Shown: piece after piece, positions 48,786 through 56,559 of the stretch
Layout: each line of letters opens with the position of its first letter
Numbering within the stretch: the stretch's first letter is position 1
Assembly (NCBI GenBank): GCA_964555935.1
Contig: CAZKUN010000008.1
Span: 1 to 64,000, forward strand
Length of the DNA stretch: 64,000 nucleotides
Direction of reading: 5' to 3'
DNA from: CAZKUN01 sp964555935
GTDB lineage: Bacteria > Armatimonadota > Zipacnadia > Zipacnadales > VGFC01
Made by a program: the position numbers and the translations under genes
The notes under the pieces: generated by a model
What the model was told of the DNA's origin: nothing
The model's database searches: none
Seen by the model: only the letters and a program-made list of their open reading frames with translations

Positions 48786-50290
48786 TGGGCATCACCTCCC
48801 GGAGCCGGCTCCATGAACGTGTGGCTGACCCGGACCACTCGCTCGAAGGGCCAGTCGACCATCACCAGGTACTCTATCTTGCCGTCGCTGAAGTGTGGCC
48901 TGGCCATCGGGTAGGCATACGATGGGCCCATCCAGAGGTCATCGATCACAAGCCGCCGGTCGAACATGTCGTCCACCCGGAAGTAGGCGACGTGGCGGCT
49001 GTCGGGAGTGAACACAACCGCGCAGGCGGGTTCGCGCCCCCACCAGCCCCCCGCCGCGTATTCCTCTCCATCGACCACCACGACTCCCTCCGTGTCACTG
49101 ATCTTGGCCCGGTACGCGAACCTCCGACTGTCGGGGCTGAAAGTCAGCTGGGCCACCTCGGCATGATCCGGCCCCTCCTCGCCATCGACGACGACGAGGG
49201 CGGTGGCTCGGTGTTCGCCGTAGGAAGCTGCGTAGGCGACGCGTTGGCTATCGGGGCTGAACGTGATGCTGTGGGCCCCGTCGTATTCCGGTCCGGGCTC
49301 CCCGTCGACGACGGCCACCCACGACTCTCCGCGGCCAGCGATGAAAGCGAACCGTCGCCCGTCCGGGCTGAAGGTCATGGCATCCGAGTACGTCTCGTCA
49401 CACTTCGCGACAACGACCCCATCGAGATAGACGGCTCCCTCGTCGCCATTCTTCGCGAAGTAGGCGAGGCGGGTGCCATCGGGGCTGATGGCGAGCCATT
49501 CAACCAAGTCATGCTCCGGCCCTTCGACGCCGTTGTGGACGGTGATCCACTTCTCGCCCTTCTTGGCGCGGTGCGCGAAGCGCGGCTCCGGCGATAGGGC
49601 CGCGACGTGGATTGCCACCTGGTTCCGGGAGTCGCCGAGGTCGAAAGTCGGTCCCTCCTTCCCGTCAATCACGACGCGCCACTGTAACCGGCCCTGCACC
49701 GTCCGGGCGGCAGCGTAGATGACGTGACGACTGTCGCGCGTGAACTGCGGGGCACCGTACATCCGATGGTGCGGCGGATCCACCCGAGACCCACCGTCCA
49801 TCACGTCATAGGGGCCATGGCGGGCGCCATCGACGACTGCGTAATTGCCGGCGCCGGTTTCCCAGGCGCAATACGCGTGCCGTCGGCTGTCGGGGCTGAA
49901 TGAGAACCCGGAGATGTAACGGTATGGCCGTCCCTCTCGACCATCCAAGACCAAGACCTCCATGTCACCCTTATCTGCTACATAGGCGACCCTCCGGCCA
50001 TCGGGACTGACTGCGATCTTGCCATCGTCGATGTCCCGGTACGCGCGTCCGGGTTTGCCGTTGAAGGAAACGCGATTGGCCCATTTCGTCCCATCGAGCC
50101 ACGCGACGTAGAGTTGATCGCGCGAGAACTTGAGCGAGTCAAAGCCGTCCTCTGGTAACGTCCCAAGCGGCGTCTCGATGGGATCGGAGAGGTGGAGGGT
50201 GGCTTGGGCATCCTGGCCGGCGGCCTTCGAGAAGAGCGCGGCGACGAGGAGACAACTCCAGCAGAACGGAGCGCGCAGTCTACACATCAT
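48782..50290 (-). CDS. Repeat beta-propeller protein, DGxxGP-type (paralogue 1)
   Basis: 502 residues with signal peptide (MMCRLRAPFCWSCLLVAALFSKAAG). Repeats such as FSPDGRRFAFIAGRGESWVAVVDGEPGPEYD, split here as FSPDGRRFAFIAGRGE and WVAVVDGEPGPEYD, recur about nine times; each pairs a PD40-like strand with the VVDGxxGP turn. The architecture is identical to the downstream gene, with which it is translationally coupled (4-bp overlap). The C-terminus departs from the repeat (WPFERVVRVSHTFMEP). No enzyme motif. The start has a G-rich stretch upstream. Confidence 0.8.
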   Translation of the reverse strand: MMCRLRAPFCWSCLLVAALFSKAAGQDAQATLHLSDPIETPLGTLPEDGFDSLKFSRDQLYVAWLDGTKWANRVSFNGKPGRAYRDIDDGKIAVSPDGRRVAYVADKGDMEVLVLDGREGRPYRYISGFSFSPDSRRHAYCAWETGAGNYAVVDGARHGPYDVMDGGSRVDPPHHRMYGAPQFTRDSRHVIYAAARTVQGRLQWRVVIDGKEGPTFDLGDSRNQVAIHVAALSPEPRFAHRAKKGEKWITVHNGVEGPEHDLVEWLAISPDGTRLAYFAKNGDEGAVYLDGVVVAKCDETYSDAMTFSPDGRRFAFIAGRGESWVAVVDGEPGPEYDGAHSITFSPDSQRVAYAASYGEHRATALVVVDGEEGPDHAEVAQLTFSPDSRRFAYRAKISDTEGVVVVDGEEYAAGGWWGREPACAVVFTPDSRHVAYFRVDDMFDRRLVIDDLWMGPSYAYPMARPHFSDGKIEYLVMVDWPFERVVRVSHTFMEPAPGGDAQ

Positions 50291-50785
50291 TCACACCCCC
50301 CCGCGCCAGAATGGTGTGACAGGGCATGCAGGCATCCTCCCTGTGGTGATGGGCATCCTGCTCCTGGCGCGCCAGCGCCGATGATCGCGCGGCCGTCGAC
50401 ATCGAGGTCATTATTACCACATAGGCCCGTTCAGACAGACGAATGAACTGCGTCAATCGCCTCGCGTCGTCCACGCATCGCGGGGCGACCATTGCTTCTG
50501 GCGAATGCCCCGGCGGAGACGCAGGTTGGCTCGGCGGCAGGTTGGGCGAGCGCGACCGAGGCCAATACGATGGCGGTAACCATGGGCGCGGACCCCTTGA
50601 TTGAGAGTGGTTGGAGCTGGCTTCAAGGCCCCTACAACTGGGCCTGTCGGATCTGGAAATCCGACCTACGGGGTCCACAGCCAGCTCTAGTTTCGTCGGC
50701 AGGCAGGCGGAGGCCTACCCGCCGCAAGGAGACATTGCCTTGGCGCGCGAACTGCAGCGCAACCAACACGCGAGAGGATCCGCCG
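50291..50785. other. 495-bp intergenic region between divergent genes
   Basis: Holds the upstream regions of the propeller pair (minus) and of the toroid protein (plus). The reading frames crossing it on either strand have no codon-level coherence. It contains a strong stem structure (50611-50690, separate entry) and, on the minus strand near 50320-50330, a lone CMPCH motif in an otherwise unconvincing ORF (discussed under findings). No clear sigma-70 promoter could be chosen in this high-GC sequence. Confidence 0.7.
50611..50690 (+). promoter_or_regulatory. Structured leader element, three stacked stems
   Basis: Basal stem of about 12 bp with G-U pairs (50611-50622 with 50679-50690; core GAGCTGGCT/AGCCAGCTC), middle stem (GGCCCC 50627-50632 with 50670-50675), and apical 7-bp stem GTCGGAT/ATCCGAC (50646-50652, 50659-50665) capped by CTGGAA. 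It ends 95 nt before the start of the 50786 gene and has no U-run, so it is more like a leader structure than an intrinsic terminator. Confidence 0.55.
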
Positions 50786-52633
50786 ATGCGCTCAACCTGT
50801 CTGCTGGCGTTGTTGCTCGCCGCGCCGTCGCACGCGCTGACCGAAGCCGAATTGACCGCCGTCCGCGATGGCTTCGACGCGCGGCGAGACGAGGTCCTCA
50901 AGGCCCAGGTCGCCGACCCTTACCCGCCCGAGGGAGTCTGGCACTACGCTGACTTCGCCCTGGCCGCGCTGTACCTCAACGAGCGTGTCGACGAGGCCAA
51001 CGAGGCCATCCTGCACATCCGCCGCGAGTTCCCCGTCGATCCCGAGCCCCAGCGAGAGCCAGGCGAGCCCGAGCGCGATGACTTCCACTGGAGCATCAAC
51101 ATTCTCCAGCGAATCTACTTCATGTTCTCCAGCCAGAGCAGCGTTCATCCCGGCCGTCTCAGCGCCGAAGCCGAAGCCGCGCTGCTTGAGATCTTCTGGG
51201 AATCCGCTCGCAAGCACTGCACCATCGATCAGCCAAGCCTCGACCGCGTCTGGTGGATCTGGGGCAGCGAAAACCACGGCGCGATGAAGTGGTCCGGTCA
51301 CTGGGGCACCGCCCACATCCTGGCGAAGGCGCCGACGCACCGCGACCGCACCTATGAAGACGGTTCGACCCCGGCCGAGATGGCCGCCGCGTGGGATGGG
51401 TTCTTCAAACTCTACGCCTCGGAGCGCGCGAGCAAGGGCATGCTGGTCGAGATCGCTTCGACTTACGGCAAGTACACGCTCCAGGGCTGGTACAACATGG
51501 CGGACTTCGCCGCCGATCCCGTGTTGCGGGATCGCATGAAGATACTGCTCGACCTCTTCTGGGCCGATTGGGCTATCGAGCAGATCGACGGCGTTCGAGG
51601 CGGCGGCAAGCACCGCATCTACGCCGGCAACACCTCCACGCGGGGCATCCGCTCCAGCGCGACGGGCATGTCGTGGTATTACTTCGGCCTCGGCATCGCG
51701 AAGTCGCGGCACCCGGGCCACATGTGCGCGGCGACGAGCGACTACCGCCCGCCGCTGTGCGTCATCGACATGGCGCTCGACGTCGAGGGTCGTGGCGTTT
51801 ACGAGTTCACCTCCCGCCGCCCCGGCCTCAATGTGGTCCCCAAACCACCAGACGCCGACTGGCAGACGTACGTGCTCAGGCCGGACTACGGGGGCATCCT
51901 CCGCTACACATATTGCACGCCTGACTTCATCATGGGCACGAGCATGGTCGAGGCGCGCCCCCACACGGACTGGTCGAACATCAGTAGCCAGAACCGCTGG
52001 GACGGCGTCGTCTTCGCCGGGCACGTGGACGCCTGCATCTTCTCCCAGCCACTCAAGCCCGAGCGCGGGAGCGTCTACAACCAGCATTGGTCCGTCCAGC
52101 GCCAGGGCGTCCTCATCCTGCAGAAACTCACCGGCCACAACCACGCCCACGCCCAGCGCGTCTGGTTTCCCACGTGCTTGCCCCGCGAGGAGGAGGGCGA
52201 GTGGGTCTTCGTTGAGGCGCCCCAAGCCTACGGAGCCGTCCGCGTCGTCACCGGTGGCACCGAATGGGGACCTGCCGAGCCTCACGATGGAGCCGAGGGC
52301 GAGTGGCTGACATGTGAGGACGAGTTCACGCCGATCATCATGGAGGTCGCGCGCAAGTCTGACTTCGCCGACCTCGATGCCTTCCAGTCGGCAATATTGG
52401 CCAACCCGCTGACCGTCAACGGAAACGTGCTGACGTATGAGAGCAGTCACTACGGCGATACATTCACATGGTACGTGGACGAGTCATCGCCGCCGGAAGT
52501 CAATGGCGCGCCCATCGACTACGCGCCGGACGAAGTCTACGAGAGCCCCTTCATCCAAGGGGGCTGGGACGCGGGCGTCGTCACGCTGACGAAGGGCGAG
52601 CGCGCGGTAACCCTTGACTTCACCAGGGAGTAA
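50786..52633 (+). CDS. Secreted toroid/sandwich protein, possible polysaccharide lyase
   Basis: 615 residues from ATG 50786, which begins a clean signal peptide (MRSTCLLALLLAAPSHA); the longer open frame to 50492 passes through the structured leader and is rejected. Residues 20-330 are helix-rich with aromatic signatures of an (alpha/alpha) toroid (VWHYADFALAALYLNE, WSINILQRIYFMF, WWIWGSENHGAMKWSG, TLQGWYNMADF). From about 340 a beta-rich half follows (DYGGILRYTYCTPDF, WSNISSQNRWDGVVFAG, HNHAHAQRVWFP), as in chondroitin/heparinase-type lyases. The His/Tyr/Asn set is suggestive only. First of three genes with short gaps (3 and 12 bp). Confidence 0.65.
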   Translation: MRSTCLLALLLAAPSHALTEAELTAVRDGFDARRDEVLKAQVADPYPPEGVWHYADFALAALYLNERVDEANEAILHIRREFPVDPEPQREPGEPERDDFHWSINILQRIYFMFSSQSSVHPGRLSAEAEAALLEIFWESARKHCTIDQPSLDRVWWIWGSENHGAMKWSGHWGTAHILAKAPTHRDRTYEDGSTPAEMAAAWDGFFKLYASERASKGMLVEIASTYGKYTLQGWYNMADFAADPVLRDRMKILLDLFWADWAIEQIDGVRGGGKHRIYAGNTSTRGIRSSATGMSWYYFGLGIAKSRHPGHMCAATSDYRPPLCVIDMALDVEGRGVYEFTSRRPGLNVVPKPPDADWQTYVLRPDYGGILRYTYCTPDFIMGTSMVEARPHTDWSNISSQNRWDGVVFAGHVDACIFSQPLKPERGSVYNQHWSVQRQGVLILQKLTGHNHAHAQRVWFPTCLPREEEGEWVFVEAPQAYGAVRVVTGGTEWGPAEPHDGAEGEWLTCEDEFTPIIMEVARKSDFADLDAFQSAILANPLTVNGNVLTYESSHYGDTFTWYVDESSPPEVNGAPIDYAPDEVYESPFIQGGWDAGVVTLTKGERAVTLDFTRE

Positions 52634-52636
52634 AGA

Positions 52637-53665
52637 ATGCCCATGCTCAAGACTGCGGCCATCGCCGTCGCGCTACTTGCCTGCTGTCTCACCTCGGGTC
52701 GATGCGCGCCGGAGAAGACCATCTTCGCTCACTTCTACTACTGGTACCCGATCAACGCCGGGATCGTGACCCACCACGCGCCGGAGGGGCACTTCGACCG
52801 GGACGATGTGAGCTGGTGGAAGGGCGAGATGCGCAACGCCCACTACGCCGGCATCGACGTGCTGGCGTTGATGTACTGGGACGTGCACTCGTACAACCCC
52901 GCCGCGCTGGAGGTAATGCTCCAGGCCGTCCGCGAGATGGATGCCGCGGGCGAGCCGCATCCCAAAGTCTGCATGCACCTCGACGGCATCGAACACGTGG
53001 CAAACGTCTTGGACACGCGCCCGGTCACTACGTGTGACCTGACCGATCCCGCCTCGCAGGATGCCGTCGCCGACGCGTTCGTCAACTTCTTCAGCTTCTT
53101 CAAAGAGCGGGAGATGCTCGATCTCTGCTTCCGCCACGAGGGGAAGCTTGTCGCCTTCGTCTACAGGCCGGAGTACCGCGCCTACACCAGCCGGATCGAC
53201 GATTCCGCTGCTGAGGTTTGGCGTGAGGGCCTCCGCGACGAACTAGACGAAGAACTCTACCTCGTTCTCGAAACGGCGTACGCGACCGCCCAATGGGCCC
53301 CGACGCAGACCGACCTTCACTGCACGACCGCCGACAACTACTTCCGTTGGGACGCGGCGCTAGCGGGGGCGCTCATGGAGGCGCGCGGAGACTTCCCAAT
53401 CGCCACCATCGGCCCTGGTTTCGATCCACGAGGGCAAGATTCCACCAGCACGCGCATCCGCCACCGCAGGCAGGGCTTCACCTTCCGCAACGACTTCCGC
53501 AAGGCGATTTCGTCGGACGCTCCGTGGTTGGTCATCGAGACATTCAACTTCTTCGAGGAAGGCACCGACATCACCGAGACCCAGGAGTTTGGGCGCCAAT
53601 ACCTCGACATCGCGCGGAAATACTCGGCCCGGTTCAAGGGACGGCCGGAGATCGCCCCACATTGA
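52637..53665 (+). CDS. GH99/GH71-like secreted protein
   Basis: 342 residues with a signal peptide (MPMLKTAAIAVALLACCLTSGRC; GGGAG upstream). The single domain resembles glycosidase clans with a WYY-type first strand (IFAHFYYWYPINAG), MRNAHYAGIDVLALMYW, KLVAFVYRPEYRAY, and a terminal ETFNFFEEGTDI block comparable to the N-E-W-x-EGT-type active-site segment of GH99 and related endo-mannosidase-like proteins. A catalytic role is therefore plausible but unproven. It lies between the toroid protein (3-bp gap) and a sulfatase (12-bp gap), which suggests joint action on one glycan. Confidence 0.65.
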   Translation: MPMLKTAAIAVALLACCLTSGRCAPEKTIFAHFYYWYPINAGIVTHHAPEGHFDRDDVSWWKGEMRNAHYAGIDVLALMYWDVHSYNPAALEVMLQAVREMDAAGEPHPKVCMHLDGIEHVANVLDTRPVTTCDLTDPASQDAVADAFVNFFSFFKEREMLDLCFRHEGKLVAFVYRPEYRAYTSRIDDSAAEVWREGLRDELDEELYLVLETAYATAQWAPTQTDLHCTTADNYFRWDAALAGALMEARGDFPIATIGPGFDPRGQDSTSTRIRHRRQGFTFRNDFRKAISSDAPWLVIETFNFFEEGTDITETQEFGRQYLDIARKYSARFKGRPEIAPH

Positions 53666-53677
53666 GGAGCGTGCCAC

Positions 53678-55111
53678 ATGAATAGACGACGATTCATCTC
53701 CACCACGGCGTGCGGGGCAGGCGGATTGGCCATGAGCCGGCTTGGGTCCGGTCAGAGCGACGAGCGCCCGAACATCCTCTTCATCACCGTCGACGACATG
53801 AACTGCGACTCCGTCGGCGCCTTCGGGTGCTCCATCCCAGGCATCACGCCGAACATGGATCGGCTCGCGCAGGAAGGCATCCGGTTCGAGCACTCGCACC
53901 TAAACATAGCCGTCTGCCAGCCCTGTCGCGAATCGATCACCACCGGTCGTTACCCCCACAACAGCGGCGGCGAGGGGTTTGAGCCAATCCATGAGGACGT
54001 GCCGACGCTGCCCGAACTCCTGGGCGGCCAGGGCTACCTCAACGGCATCTTCGCCAAGAGCGGACACTACGCGCCCTTGCACCGGTACTTCTGGGATGTG
54101 AGGGTGCTCCCCAAGAATCTCGGAGGAGGTCGCGACCCATCCAAGTTCTACGCGTACGCTCAGGACTTCTTCGGCCGAGCGAAGTCGGAGGGACGCCCGT
54201 TCTTCCTCCACGCCAACTCGGTTGATCCCCACCGGCCCTTCCCCGGCAGCGCGCAGCTCGCCGGCAAGCCCAAGAACGCCCGGGCGATCTACCCCGACGT
54301 CCGCCGGGCCATCACGCCCGACGAGGTGATCATTCCGCCCTTCCTGCCGGACCTTCCCGACGTCCGCAAGGAGATCGCTGAGTACTTCACCTCCGTGCAT
54401 CGCGCGGACGAGACGGTGGGAGAGCTGCTGCGCGCCCTGAACGAGTCGGGCCAGGCCAACAACACCATCGTGCTGCTCATCAGCGACAACGGGATGGCGT
54501 TCCCCTTCGCCAAGACCAATGTCTACAACGCCAGCACGCGGACGCCACTGATGGTCAGGTGGCCGGGGCACATCACGCCGGAGACAGTCGATTCCGAGCA
54601 CATGCTGTCGTGTGTCGACATCATGCCGACGCTTCTCGACGCATCCGGCGTCGCTCATCCGGAGGGGCTTGACGGGCGTTCGTTCCTAACGGTGCTTAAG
54701 GGCGGAGAACAGGAGGGAAGAGAGTCGATCTTCAGCGTCTTCCACGAGACCTCGGCCAAGCGGCGCTTCGAGATGCGCTGCCTGCGGACGCGGGACCACT
54801 CATACATCTACAACGCGTGGTCTGACGGGGAGAACGAATTCAGAAACGAGTCTCAGAGCGGGCTGACGATGAAGGCCATGCGGCGCGCCGCCGAGACTGA
54901 CGACGCGATCGCCGCGAGGGTCCACCACTTCATCTATCGGACGCCGGAGGAGTTATACGACCTGCAGGGCGATCCAGACGAACTCGTCAACCGGATCGGC
55001 GACGAAGCCGAATCTGCGCGCATCGCGGCGATGCGCGCCGGGCTGGACCAGGTAATGCAACAGTCCGGCGACCCGTTACTGGAGACGTTTAGGCAATACG
55101 TCTCAGCCTAG
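53678..55111 (+). CDS. Tat-exported sulfatase
   Basis: 477 residues opening with a twin-arginine leader (NRRRFISTTACGAGG); GAGGAG upstream. Metal-binding Asp39-Asp40 in FITVDDMNCDSVGAFG, and the formylglycine signature C-x-P-x-R at CQPCRESITTG (Cys80). LLISDNGMAFPFAKTNVYN carries the second metal pair. The Tat signal implies folding before export, compatible with cytoplasmic maturation of the Cys by a sulfatase-modifying enzyme that is not encoded here. Hydrolyses sulfate esters, probably of a sulfated polysaccharide processed by the two genes upstream. The stop overlaps the convergent HD-GYP stop in CTAG. Confidence 0.93.
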   Translation: MNRRRFISTTACGAGGLAMSRLGSGQSDERPNILFITVDDMNCDSVGAFGCSIPGITPNMDRLAQEGIRFEHSHLNIAVCQPCRESITTGRYPHNSGGEGFEPIHEDVPTLPELLGGQGYLNGIFAKSGHYAPLHRYFWDVRVLPKNLGGGRDPSKFYAYAQDFFGRAKSEGRPFFLHANSVDPHRPFPGSAQLAGKPKNARAIYPDVRRAITPDEVIIPPFLPDLPDVRKEIAEYFTSVHRADETVGELLRALNESGQANNTIVLLISDNGMAFPFAKTNVYNASTRTPLMVRWPGHITPETVDSEHMLSCVDIMPTLLDASGVAHPEGLDGRSFLTVLKGGEQEGRESIFSVFHETSAKRRFEMRCLRTRDHSYIYNAWSDGENEFRNESQSGLTMKAMRRAAETDDAIAARVHHFIYRTPEELYDLQGDPDELVNRIGDEAESARIAAMRAGLDQVMQQSGDPLLETFRQYVSA

Positions 55112-56559
55112 TCCTCGTGCGGGAACTCGCCCCGCAACCAGCGATCGAGGAGGCTGTTCGGGTCAATCCCACGTTCGCCGGCGTTCATCGTCCGGACAAC
55201 TGACCGTCTGAACGCCCCGCCCGCACGGCGAGCGGTAAGTTCCGCCACGAAGGGCTCTTTCGCAGGGCGACCGCGCGCGTCGACTGCAACCACCACATCA
55301 GGCCGCGCCCCATCCTCCGCGCCCCGAGCACACGCCACGCCACATTCCTTCGTATCGAGTTGGACGCACGTGCCGGCCGGGTACTCGCCGAGCATGTCGG
55401 CGAACCACTCCACAAGCTTCGGGTCCAGGTGGCCGTTGGTCATGTCCTTCATTTCGCCAATCGCCTGATCGGGACGCAGCGGCGGCCGATACGGGCGGTG
55501 CGTCGTCAACGCGTCGTACACGTCCATCAGCGCCACGATCCTACTCAGGATTGACAGCTCCCGGCGCGTGCTGGTCCGCGGATACCCCGTGAGGTCAGTC
55601 TTCATGTGGTGCTCGAACGCGACAATCGCCGCCGACGGCGGCAGGTCCGGGTGCTCGAGAAGCGTCGCTGCCCCGTCCACGGGGTGACGCTGGATCGATT
55701 CCCACTCATCCTGAGAGAGCCTGCCCGGCTTGCGCAGGACCTCGTTCGGCACGTGTGCCTTGCCCACGTCATGAAGCATCGCCGCCACGCCTAGTTCCTG
55801 CAGTTCCGCCGGGTTGAAGCCAAGCGCTTCGCCGAACGACAGGCTCATCAGCGACGCGTGGACGGAGTGCTCGAAGCTATACTCGTCATGACCTTTCAGG
55901 CTGGCCAGGCCGACGCCTGCAGACGCGTCCCCGGCAATCCGCGCCACCATCTCGTCGTTCACGACGGCCGCACCGGAGACGTCGATCTCGCGCCCAACGC
56001 GCACCGAGTGCATTGCGCCGCGGACCGTGCTCAGCGCGCTCCCATAGACCTCCGACAGCCGCGTGCTCTCGTCATCACCTGCCACGAACATCAACTGGTC
56101 GATCCGGACTTGGCGGACGCCGGCGCGAGAGAGGAAGCCCTTCACCCCACCCACGCGGGACATCTCGGCTTCGTTCGCGCAGAGCGCCTCCACGAGCGAC
56201 GACAGCTCCCTGGCATTGACCCCGGAACAGAGCGTGATGCACTGGACCGTGCGTTCGCAGATCGCGGCGATGAAGCCCTCGGGAACGGGCCGCCCGATGA
56301 ACAGACGTCGTGATCCGTCGACTAGCTCGCCACTGATGTGCTTGACGCTGACTTCCTCCGCCCCACAAAGCGCGAGGTCAAACGCCCGCTCGGCTTCTCC
56401 GACTTGGTGCATCAGTGCCGGATGCCCCGCCGGGTAGAGTTGCGCGCTCGTCCACGCTTGGGCAAGCGCCACGAAGGCCTCTTCCACGGGATCGGCGCCG
56501 ATGACGCCCGCGCCTACTTCAGTTGATAGCTGTTGTCCCGAGATTGCTTCAGGCGGCAT
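55108..56559 (-). CDS. HD-GYP domain protein with LYP-type N-terminal domain
   Basis: 483 residues from ATG 56559, which overlaps the end of the HEAT-repeat gene by 11 bp. Residues 225-420 are an HD-GYP domain: FEHSVHASL (His231), LHDVGKAHVP (His263-Asp264), the second His pair FEHHMKTDLTGYP (His317-His318, GYP 325-327), and IVALMDVYDALTTHRPYRPP. All expected metal ligands are present, so cyclic-di-GMP phosphodiesterase activity is likely. Residues 40-127 form an N-terminal module matching residues 20-107 of the upstream HEAT protein. No membrane segment. Divergent neighbours do not suggest the controlled process. Confidence 0.9.
   Translation of the reverse strand: MPPEAISGQQLSTEVGAGVIGADPVEEAFVALAQAWTSAQLYPAGHPALMHQVGEAERAFDLALCGAEEVSVKHISGELVDGSRRLFIGRPVPEGFIAAICERTVQCITLCSGVNARELSSLVEALCANEAEMSRVGGVKGFLSRAGVRQVRIDQLMFVAGDDESTRLSEVYGSALSTVRGAMHSVRVGREIDVSGAAVVNDEMVARIAGDASAGVGLASLKGHDEYSFEHSVHASLMSLSFGEALGFNPAELQELGVAAMLHDVGKAHVPNEVLRKPGRLSQDEWESIQRHPVDGAATLLEHPDLPPSAAIVAFEHHMKTDLTGYPRTSTRRELSILSRIVALMDVYDALTTHRPYRPPLRPDQAIGEMKDMTNGHLDPKLVEWFADMLGEYPAGTCVQLDTKECGVACARGAEDGARPDVVVAVDARGRPAKEPFVAELTARRAGGAFRRSVVRTMNAGERGIDPNSLLDRWLRGEFPHED

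Noticed and set aside
50492..50785. 98-residue N-terminal extension of the toroid protein
   Set aside because: A perfect signal peptide begins at 50786, and the extension is encoded by the structured leader.
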